The notes below the pieces were generated by a model. It worked only from the letters and a program-made list of their open reading frames with translations. It searched no databases and was not told the DNA's origin. This document shows positions 57,867 to 64,000 of a stretch of DNA of 64,000 bases, piece by piece. Both the position numbers and the translations under genes were made by a program. Each line of letters begins with the position of its first letter. Within the stretch, counting starts at the first letter, position 1. Source of the DNA: Solimonas sp. (GTDB taxonomy: Bacteria > Pseudomonadota > Gammaproteobacteria > Nevskiales > Nevskiaceae); the NCBI GenBank assembly GCA_030149365.1, contig JASBRP010000030.1:62001-126000 (forward strand). The letters are read 5' to 3'.

Positions 57867-59045
57867 TCAGGCCACCTCGATGATCTCCGGATTGGCGCCG
57901 TGTCGCGCCACGCAGCCGCGATTGCGGCCGAGATCCTTGGCGCGATAAAGCAGGGCGTCGGCCTCGCCCAGCACCTGTTCCACCGTCTCTTCGATCGGCA
58001 GCACCCAGATGGCGCCCGCGCTGGCGCTGATCGACACCGGGCCGCTGTTATCCGGGGCCTCCAGCTGCAGCCCGCGCACCGCCTGCAGCAGGTCGGCCAC
58101 CTGGCCCGCCAGCGAATTGAGCTCGGCGTCGTAGCAGGCCAGCACGAACTCCTCGCCGCCGAAGCGCGCGCACAGGTCCCAGGGACGGCGCGCGTAGTGG
58201 GCCGCCAGCGAGCGGCCGACGCGGCGGATCACCTCGTCGCCGAACAGGTGGCCGTAGCGGTCGTTGATGCGCTTGAAGTGATCGATGTCCAGGAACACCA
58301 CCGCCAGCGGCTTGAGCTCGCGCCGGCCCATGGCGAGCAGGCGCGGGAACAGGTGATTGAACTCGCTGCGGCTGGACAGCCCGGTGAGCAGGTCGGTGCG
58401 CACCAGCGCGGTGACGTAACGGTGGTTGATCCAGGCCGAGCGCGCCTGCCACTCCTGCGTCAGCGAGCCCAGCACCGCGATCAACGCCATGTAGAACAGG
58501 CTCAGGGCATTGAGCTCCGGCGTGTCCGCGCTGGGCGCGTTCAGCTCCACCCAGATGCCGGCCACCATCAGCCCGCCGCCCAGCAGCACCACGCGCCGCG
58601 ACGAGAAGCCGCCGAAGAAGGACACCGCGATCACCACGATGCCCAGCATCTCCGGCGGATAGCTCAACTCGCCACGCAGCGCGTGGTAGCGCAGCAGCAG
58701 CACCCCGCCGACGAAGGCCAGCACGCCGATCACCTGGGCCCAGCGCCGCAGCACCGGGGGCACCGGCGCCAGGGTCAGGATGCCGGCGGCCAGGGTCAGG
58801 GGCACCACGAAGCCGAACTGGATCAGGTTGAACAGGGGACGGAAGCCGGCCGAGGGGGCCAGCAGGTCGGCCTCGTAGACCGGGGCCAGGCCGTAGGCCA
58901 GGGCGGCAATCAGGAACAGGATGGCCCGGGGATAGCGGTAGCGCAGCCGCTGGGACTGCCGGAACTGCTCCTCCAGGGCCGGCGGCAGCCGCTCCCAGAA
59001 ACGCCGGTGCTGCCGGGCGTGGTGAAGCTCGTCGACCTGTTCCAT
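57867..59045 (-). CDS. Membrane-bound diguanylate cyclase (GGDEF), second copy
   Basis: The 392-residue protein has a soluble start (EQVDELHHARQHRRFWERLPPALEEQFRQ), then five or six membrane segments (AILFLIAALAYGL, VVPLTLAAGILTLA, WAQVIGVLAFVGGVLLL, MLGIVVIAVSFFGG, VVLLGGGLMVAGIW, LSLFYMALIAVLG) and a GGDEF domain with RTDLLTGLSSRSEF. The active site is GGEEF (296-300) with the I-site RPWD five residues before it. It shares the architecture of the cyclase at 3426-4667, so both may answer different membrane signals. The ATG at 59045 is used. Confidence 0.88.
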   Translation of the reverse strand: MEQVDELHHARQHRRFWERLPPALEEQFRQSQRLRYRYPRAILFLIAALAYGLAPVYEADLLAPSAGFRPLFNLIQFGFVVPLTLAAGILTLAPVPPVLRRWAQVIGVLAFVGGVLLLRYHALRGELSYPPEMLGIVVIAVSFFGGFSSRRVVLLGGGLMVAGIWVELNAPSADTPELNALSLFYMALIAVLGSLTQEWQARSAWINHRYVTALVRTDLLTGLSSRSEFNHLFPRLLAMGRRELKPLAVVFLDIDHFKRINDRYGHLFGDEVIRRVGRSLAAHYARRPWDLCARFGGEEFVLACYDAELNSLAGQVADLLQAVRGLQLEAPDNSGPVSISASAGAIWVLPIEETVEQVLGEADALLYRAKDLGRNRGCVARHGANPEIIEVA

Positions 59046-59231
59046 GGCCCCGCACCCCTCGTGCGCCCCGGCTGAATACCGGTTCCTTATTGGTTTTTTG
59101 ACAGCATACATCCCCTTTCGCCGGACCGCCGCCTACTCCGCCCGGATGAATTCGGCCCCGCCCCGGTTTGGTACCAATACGCAACCCTGGCGGGGCCCTG
59201 CCCGCCCATGACCATTATTCGAGGAAGCCCC

Positions 59232-60599
59232 GTGTCCACCGCCACCCCATCGCTCGAGCTGCGCCCCACCCCGCAGGTCCCCGGACTGCCCCTGATCGGC
59301 AGCGTCCTCGGCATGGCCAAGGACCCGGCCCAGTTCTTCGTGGACAACTACCGCAAGTACGGCCCGGTGTTCCGCGTCAACGTGCTGGGCAACCAGTACT
59401 GCGTGATCGCCGGCGTGGAAGCCGCCAACTTCCTCGGCACCCGCGAGGGCAAGGACAGCCTGCGCTCCAAGGAGTTCTGGGAAGGCCTGGTGGCCGAGTA
59501 CGGCGCCACGCGCATGCTCACCGGCGAAGACGGCGAATCCCACAAGCAGCTGCGCGACATCATGCGCAGCGGCTACTCGCGCGAGTCGATCAAGGGCCGC
59601 TACAACGAGTTGGTGACCATCACCGACGGCGCGCTCAAGCGCGACTGGCCGGTGGGTACCTCGGTGAGCGTGCTGCCGGCGATGCAGTACATGGTGGTCG
59701 ACCAGCTCGGCACCATCCTGACCGGCGCCGCGCCGCTGGAATACGTCAAGGACATCCGCACCACCATCCTGCACATCCTCAACGTGCTGGTGACGCGCCA
59801 GCGCCCCAAGATCCTGCTGAAGAACCCCCAGTACAAGAAGGCCAAGTCGCGCGTGTTCGAGCTGGGCGAGAAGATGATCGCCCAGGCCAAGGCCCGCTCC
59901 AAGACGATCAAGGAAGAAGACCGCAACCTGATCGACGACATCTACCACGCGCACCTGACGCAGCCGGACGTGATGCCGGCCTCCGACCTGATCGTGACGC
60001 TGACCGGCCCCTACGTCGCCGGCCTGGACACCGTGGCCAACACCACCGCCGCCATCACCTACACGGTGCTGAAGAACCCGGACGTGAAGGCGCGCGTGCT
60101 CAAGGAAGTGGATGAACTCTTCGCCGCCGGCACGGTGGACGAGGAAGGCCTGCTGAAGAAGCTGCCGGCGCTCAACGGCGCGATCATGGAGACCATGCGC
60201 CTCTACCCGATCGCGGTGGCGCAGATGCGCACCGCCACCAAGGATTTCGTGTTCGAGGGCCACCAGATCCGCGCTGGCGAGATGATCTACATCGCCACCA
60301 GCGTGCCGCACTTCATGGAAGAGTACTGGCCCAACGCCAAGAAGTTCGACATCGACCGCTACGCCAAGCCGCGCGCGGAGCACATGCAGCCCGGCGTGTA
60401 CTCGCCCTACGGCCGCGGCCCGCACACCTGCCTGGGCAAGAGCCTGGCCGAGGTGCAGATCGCGCTGTCGATGGCACGCCTGTTCCACAAGCTGGACCTG
60501 GAACTGGACCCGCCCAACTACGAGCTCAAGACCAAGACCGCCCCGACGCCGGGCCCGGCGACCAGCTTCAAGGTCAAGGTGAAGGGCTACCGCAACTGA
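59232..60599 (+). CDS. Cytochrome P450, eukaryotic-like
   Basis: The 455-residue P450 differs from the other two. It begins with the proline-rich hinge (TPQVPGLPLIGSVLG), has an I-helix AGLDTVANTT, ExxR in METMRLYPIA and the heme loop YGRGPHTCLGKS with Cys400. Such sequences fall near CYP51/CYP3-like class E P450s. The GTG at 59232 has GAGGAA 7-12 bases upstream and is preferred to the ATG at 59208. It is followed by a terminator and then the MFS gene. No redox partner is adjacent, and no N-terminal anchor is present. Confidence 0.92.
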   Translation: MSTATPSLELRPTPQVPGLPLIGSVLGMAKDPAQFFVDNYRKYGPVFRVNVLGNQYCVIAGVEAANFLGTREGKDSLRSKEFWEGLVAEYGATRMLTGEDGESHKQLRDIMRSGYSRESIKGRYNELVTITDGALKRDWPVGTSVSVLPAMQYMVVDQLGTILTGAAPLEYVKDIRTTILHILNVLVTRQRPKILLKNPQYKKAKSRVFELGEKMIAQAKARSKTIKEEDRNLIDDIYHAHLTQPDVMPASDLIVTLTGPYVAGLDTVANTTAAITYTVLKNPDVKARVLKEVDELFAAGTVDEEGLLKKLPALNGAIMETMRLYPIAVAQMRTATKDFVFEGHQIRAGEMIYIATSVPHFMEEYWPNAKKFDIDRYAKPRAEHMQPGVYSPYGRGPHTCLGKSLAEVQIALSMARLFHKLDLELDPPNYELKTKTAPTPGPATSFKVKVKGYRN

Positions 60600-60620
60600 G
60601 TGCGGCTGCGCGCTGTCCCC

Positions 60621-60650
60621 GAACGCCCGGCCTTTGCCGGGCGTTCTGCT
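60621..60650 (+). terminator. Rho-independent terminator of the P450 gene
   Basis: GAACGCCCGGC and GCCGGGCGTTC pair around a CTTT loop, followed by TGCTTTT. The hairpin begins 21 bases after the P450 stop. Confidence 0.75.
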
Positions 60651-60723
60651 TTTCTAACCGTATCGGGGGATTCGCCGGTGGCAGCCCGCGGAAATACTGG
60701 CCTGCGATGAGCCCCATCCTCCC

Positions 60724-62310
60724 ATGAGCGTCCCCGCCGATTCGGTCAGCCTCCCGCAGGAGGAACACCGCGGCGCGCTGACGCCGGAGGAGCGGCGCGC
60801 CTGGTACGGTTTCATTGCCATGAGCTTCGGCGCGTTCATGGCCTTCCTCGACATCCAGATCGTCGCCAGCAGCCTCAACCAGATCCAGGCGGGCCTGTCG
60901 GCCACTGCCACCGAGCTGGCCTGGATCCAGTCCTCGTACCTGATCGCCGAGGTCATCGCGATCCCGCTGTCCGGGTATCTCACGCGCATGATGTCCACGC
61001 GCGTCTACTACACCGTCAGCGTACTCGGCTTCACCCTGGCCAGCGCGCTGTGCGCCACCGCCTGGAGCATCGAGTCGATGATCGTCTTCCGGGCGCTGCA
61101 GGGCTTCCTCGGCGGCGGCATGATCCCCTGCTCCTTCGCGGCCATGTACGCACTGTTTCCCTCGCCGAAGAAGCGCCTGGTGCCGCAGGTGGTGGCCGGC
61201 ATCACCATGAGCACGGCCCCGGTGCTGGGCCCCATCGTCGGCGGCTGGATCACCGACGCCACCTCGTGGCACTGGCTGTTCCTGATCAACCTGCTTCCCG
61301 GCCTGCTGGTCGGAGCGCTGGTGTGGCAACTGGTGCGCATCGACCAGCCGGACTGGGCGCTGTGGCGCCGCATCGACCTGCGTGGCAGCGCCTACATGGC
61401 GCTGTTCCTGGGCTCGATGCAGTGGGTGCTGGAAGAAGGCCCCGCGCACAACTGGCTGGACGACGGCACCATCGCCACCTGGGCCGTGGTCTGCACCGTA
61501 TCCGGCCTGCTGTTCCTGCACCGCGTCACCACGCACGACAATCCCATCGTCAGCCTGCGTCCATTCCGCAACCGCCACTTCCTGTGGGCCAACATCGCCG
61601 CGCTGTTCCTGAGCATCTCGCTGTTCGCCACCAACTACATCGTGCCGGTGTTCCTGGGCCAGTTGCGCGACTTCACCTCGCAGCAGATCGGCAACACGCT
61701 GATGATCGGCGGCCTGTCGATGTTCCTGGCCGCGCCCTTCGCGGCACGGCTGACGCGCAAGTACGACATGCGCCTGCTGTTCGCCTTCGGCGCGTTGCTG
61801 GTGGCCATCGGCAGCTGGATGATGGCCGACCTCACTGCCGATACCGGCTTCGCCGAGCTGGCACTGCCGCAGTTCCTGCGCGGGGCCGGCTTCATGCTGG
61901 CGCTGGTGTGCTGCTCCACCTTGTCGCTGTGCACCTTGCCGATGAGCGAGCTGAAGAACGCCAGCGCCATGTACAGCCTGATGCGCAACCTTGGCGGCGC
62001 GCTGGGCCTGGCCTCGATCAACACCATCATCTTCTGGCGCCGCGCGGTGCACGAGCAGAATCTCACCGAGTCGCTGAGCCTGTCGCGTGCGCCGGTGCGG
62101 GATTTCGTGGTGGAGCACGGCGGCTGGTCACGCGAGTTGCCGATGCCGCTGGTGGAGCTGGCGATGCGCATCGAGCGCCAAGTCAGCGTGCTGACCTACA
62201 ACGACGCGCTGATCCTGATCGCCTGGGTCAGCTGCCTGGCGGTGCCGATGCTGCTGTTCACGTCGCGGTATCGGCTGACGGAGAATCCGCAGACGGAAGC
62301 GGCACACTAG
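60724..62310 (+). CDS. MFS drug/efflux transporter, DHA2 (EmrB/QacA) family
   Basis: The 528-residue protein has about 14 membrane helices. Motif A/C regions (SGYLTRMMSTRVYYTVSVLGF and VLGPIVGGWITDATSWHWLFLINL) are of the DHA2 group, which exports hydrophobic compounds in antiport with protons. SGIYT-like motif D1 near FMAFLDIQIVASSLNQIQ is typical. It may export a P450 product or a toxic substrate. No outer-membrane partner or periplasmic adaptor gene is adjacent. Confidence 0.9.
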   Translation: MSVPADSVSLPQEEHRGALTPEERRAWYGFIAMSFGAFMAFLDIQIVASSLNQIQAGLSATATELAWIQSSYLIAEVIAIPLSGYLTRMMSTRVYYTVSVLGFTLASALCATAWSIESMIVFRALQGFLGGGMIPCSFAAMYALFPSPKKRLVPQVVAGITMSTAPVLGPIVGGWITDATSWHWLFLINLLPGLLVGALVWQLVRIDQPDWALWRRIDLRGSAYMALFLGSMQWVLEEGPAHNWLDDGTIATWAVVCTVSGLLFLHRVTTHDNPIVSLRPFRNRHFLWANIAALFLSISLFATNYIVPVFLGQLRDFTSQQIGNTLMIGGLSMFLAAPFAARLTRKYDMRLLFAFGALLVAIGSWMMADLTADTGFAELALPQFLRGAGFMLALVCCSTLSLCTLPMSELKNASAMYSLMRNLGGALGLASINTIIFWRRAVHEQNLTESLSLSRAPVRDFVVEHGGWSRELPMPLVELAMRIERQVSVLTYNDALILIAWVSCLAVPMLLFTSRYRLTENPQTEAAH

Positions 62311-62326
62311 CCTGGCCCGCTTGCCT

Positions 62327-62350
62327 CCTCTCGCCCGCTTGCGGGAGAGG
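62327..62350. repeat. CCTCTC palindrome, third locus of the family
   Basis: CCTCTC-g-CCCGC and GCGGGAGAGG pair around TT with one bulged base. It lies between convergent genes and belongs with the elements at 17375 and 37164-37280. Confidence 0.55.
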
Positions 62351-62360
62351 GGGAGAAGAT

Positions 62361-63347
62361 TTAAGGCGTCGCTGCCGGCTCTGCAGCAGGTGGCGGAGCC
62401 TCAACCGGCGCTTCTTGCACCGGCGCACTCTCCACCGGTGCATCGAGCCCCGGCGGCGTCTCGCCTTCCACCGCAGGCTCCGCGGCCGGCGCCTCGCCAG
62501 CCGGCACTGTCGCTTCAGGCGTCGGTGCATCGCCGCCGAAGAAGCCGCTCTCGTCCTCTGCCTCCGCCGGCTCGCCCGGCACCGGGGGCGGCGGCTCCGG
62601 CTCCGCCACGCGGGCGCCGTAGCCCATCTGGCCCATGATCCAGCGCACGCGCTTCTGTACGTAGGGGCCGGGTGCCTTGGCACCCCAGCGACGCGGGCTG
62701 GGCAGCACGGCTGCCAGGCGCGCCGCCTCGTTGGCGCTGAGCTTGGCGGCAGGCTTGTTGAAGTAAGCCTGCGAGGCCGCCTCCACGCCATAGATGCCGG
62801 GGCCGAACTCGGCGATGTTCAGGTACACCTCGAGGATGCGCTGCTTGGGCCACAAGGCTTCCATCAGCACCGTGATGCCAGCCTCCACGCCCTTGCGGAA
62901 GTAGCCGCCGCCCGACCACAGGAACAGGTTCTTGGCGGTCTGCTGGCTGATGGTGGACGCACCGCGGCGCTTCTTGGACTTCTTGTTGTGCTTGCGCGCC
63001 TTCTCGATCGCCTCCAGGTCGAAGCCGTTGTGGTCCCAGAACTTCTGGTCCTCGGAGGCCACCACCGCCTTGCGCGCCACCTCGGCGATCTGCGAAGCAG
63101 GCACCCACTCGTACTGCACCGGGTGCTTGGGGCTCTGCAGCATGAAGGCCGTGGTCGGCGGCGGCAGCCAGCGCAGCAGCAGCACCGACACCGGGATGAA
63201 CAGCACCGCGAACAGCAGCAGGCCCCAGAACCAGCGGCGCAGGCTGCCCTTGCGGCGACGCGGACGGGCCGCCACTACGGTTTCACCGCGCGCGGGGCGC
63301 AGCGGCGGGTTGGCGTCGGAATCAAGCGAGGGTTCCTTGCGGTCCAT
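62361..63347 (-). CDS. mtgA: Monofunctional peptidoglycan transglycosylase MtgA
   Basis: The 328-residue protein polymerises lipid II into glycan chains at the inner membrane. It has a basic N-terminus, one membrane helix (WFWGLLLFAVLFIPVSVLLL), and a GT51 domain with the catalytic Glu99 in VASEDQKFWDHNGFD, then GASTISQQTAKNLFLW, KQRILEVYLNIAEFG and GIYGVEAASQAYF. The C-terminal ~80 residues are a Pro/Ala/Glu-rich tail (PTPEATVPAGEAPAAEPA) that MtgA of E. coli lacks. It lies 2 bases downstream of the oxidoreductase gene. Confidence 0.93.
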   Translation of the reverse strand: MDRKEPSLDSDANPPLRPARGETVVAARPRRRKGSLRRWFWGLLLFAVLFIPVSVLLLRWLPPPTTAFMLQSPKHPVQYEWVPASQIAEVARKAVVASEDQKFWDHNGFDLEAIEKARKHNKKSKKRRGASTISQQTAKNLFLWSGGGYFRKGVEAGITVLMEALWPKQRILEVYLNIAEFGPGIYGVEAASQAYFNKPAAKLSANEAARLAAVLPSPRRWGAKAPGPYVQKRVRWIMGQMGYGARVAEPEPPPPVPGEPAEAEDESGFFGGDAPTPEATVPAGEAPAAEPAVEGETPPGLDAPVESAPVQEAPVEAPPPAAEPAATP

Positions 63348-63349
63348 GT

Positions 63350-64000
63350 TCAGGGGATGAGGATGATCTTGCCGATATTACCGCGCGACTCGATGTAGGA
63401 CTGCGCCTCGCCGGCCTGGGCCAGCGGCCAGGTCCGGTCCACGTGCGGCCGCACCCAACCCTCGGCGACGCCCGCCAGCAGTTGCTCCATCCAGCCGCGG
63501 ATCTTGGCGGTCTCGTGCCACATGTGGCCCATGTTCACGCCGAACACCCCGCGGTTGTCGTTCATCAGGCTCACCGGGTTGAACAGGGGCATGCCGCTGA
63601 CCGCCTTGAGCAGCTTCAGCGGCCCCATCAGGCCCGACTCGGTCACCACCGAGATACCGAACATGCCCAGGCGCCCGCTATGGCGGAGGGCCTTGTAGCT
63701 CTTCTTCCAGTGGCTGCCTCCGATAGGGTCGGTGATCAGCTCCACACCGCGGCCCTCGGTGAGCCGCTGCAGTTCCCTGGTCCAGTCCTGCGCCCGGTAA
63801 TCAATCGCCTGGTGCAGGCCGCGGCCCTTCAGGAACTCGTGCTTGCCGGCACTGGCCGTGCCGTAGATGGTGGCGCCCACATGCCGGGCGACGTCGATCG
63901 CCGCCAGGCCCACGCCGCCGCCGGCGTTGTGGATCAGCACGGTCTCGTCCGCCGACAGGGAGCCCGCCGCCACCAGCAGCTGCCAGGCCGTCAGGTAGTT
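63350..64000 (-). CDS. MDR zinc-type/quinone oxidoreductase-like protein (partial)
   Basis: The reading frame is open to the right edge, so the N-terminal half is missing. The visible 216 residues include the end of the catalytic domain and the Rossmann fold (NAGGGVGLAAIDVARHVGATIYGTAS) and end in YIESRGNIGKIILIP. Homologues include VAT-1 and quinone reductases that use NADPH. The absence of the N-terminus prevents assigning zinc ligands. It is the upstream partner of mtgA, with only 2 bases between. Confidence 0.85.
   Translation of the reverse strand, partial: NYLTAWQLLVAAGSLSADETVLIHNAGGGVGLAAIDVARHVGATIYGTASAGKHEFLKGRGLHQAIDYRAQDWTRELQRLTEGRGVELITDPIGGSHWKKSYKALRHSGRLGMFGISVVTESGLMGPLKLLKAVSGMPLFNPVSLMNDNRGVFGVNMGHMWHETAKIRGWMEQLLAGVAEGWVRPHVDRTWPLAQAGEAQSYIESRGNIGKIILIP

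Noticed and set aside
61050-63398. 782-codon plus-strand frame over the MFS and mtgA genes
   Set aside because: It is out of frame with the MFS transporter and antisense to mtgA, both of which have intact family motifs.

Overview
The window is compact, GC-rich chromosomal DNA with about 70 protein genes and no rRNA, tRNA, CRISPR array, phage or transposase genes that I could find. Gene content (class III alcohol dehydrogenase with S-formylglutathione hydrolase, LexA, dedicated TonB systems, three P450s, several crotonases, PaaX-like and FixJ-like regulators) points to an environmental gammaproteobacterium that degrades hydrophobic carbon sources. My best guess is the Nevskiales/Solimonadaceae group, but this is inference from content, not from a marker gene.

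Layout. 1-8250: a peptidyl-prolyl isomerase cut by the left edge, an RNA-repair operon (RtcB paralogue plus PrfH release factor), a membrane diguanylate cyclase, an NlpC/P60 peptidase, a glycine-zipper protein, a GIY-YIG protein, alkyladenine DNA glycosylase and a thioredoxin-fold protein. 8365-12601: a repeat protein, LexA diverging from a small membrane protein across two tandem LexA-type operators, and a TetR regulator diverging from a PF10118 metal-dependent hydrolase. 12803-19495: formaldehyde detoxification (frmA-fghA), small conserved proteins, an ABC-2 exporter and a tandem DUF1161 pair. 19548-25668: P450, epoxide hydrolase, two enoyl-CoA hydratases, PaaX-like and LysR regulators. 25925-31242: receiver, multi-PAS histidine kinase, two exported proteins and a FixJ-type regulator. 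31552-37097: a five-gene operon (Tat-exported hydrolase, cysteine hydrolase, SDR, membrane protein, thiolase) facing a ferredoxin reductase.

37406-53462 is the most coherent block. An eight-gene minus-strand operon encodes a TonB-dependent receptor with its own energising machinery (DUF3450, two ExbB-type proteins, two ExbD, TonB, TPR protein). Upstream lies a six-gene operon: P450, dienoyl-CoA-isomerase-like crotonase, 2Fe-2S ferredoxin, SnoaL-like protein, small membrane protein, acyl-CoA ligase. Then come an aldehyde dehydrogenase and a divergent MarR-like regulator. The three promoter regions share the half-site ATTRTGTC/GACAYAAT, so I infer one regulon for uptake, hydroxylation, oxidation and CoA activation of a hydrophobic substrate. 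A type II (covalent-FAD) cholesterol-oxidase-like enzyme follows, so a sterol or other isoprenoid is a reasonable but unproven candidate.

53512-64000: that oxidase, an SDR, a cluster of small envelope or stress proteins, a second membrane diguanylate cyclase, a third P450, a 14-helix MFS exporter, the monofunctional transglycosylase MtgA and a zinc-type oxidoreductase cut by the right edge. Intergenic gaps carry at least four unrelated palindromic repeat families.
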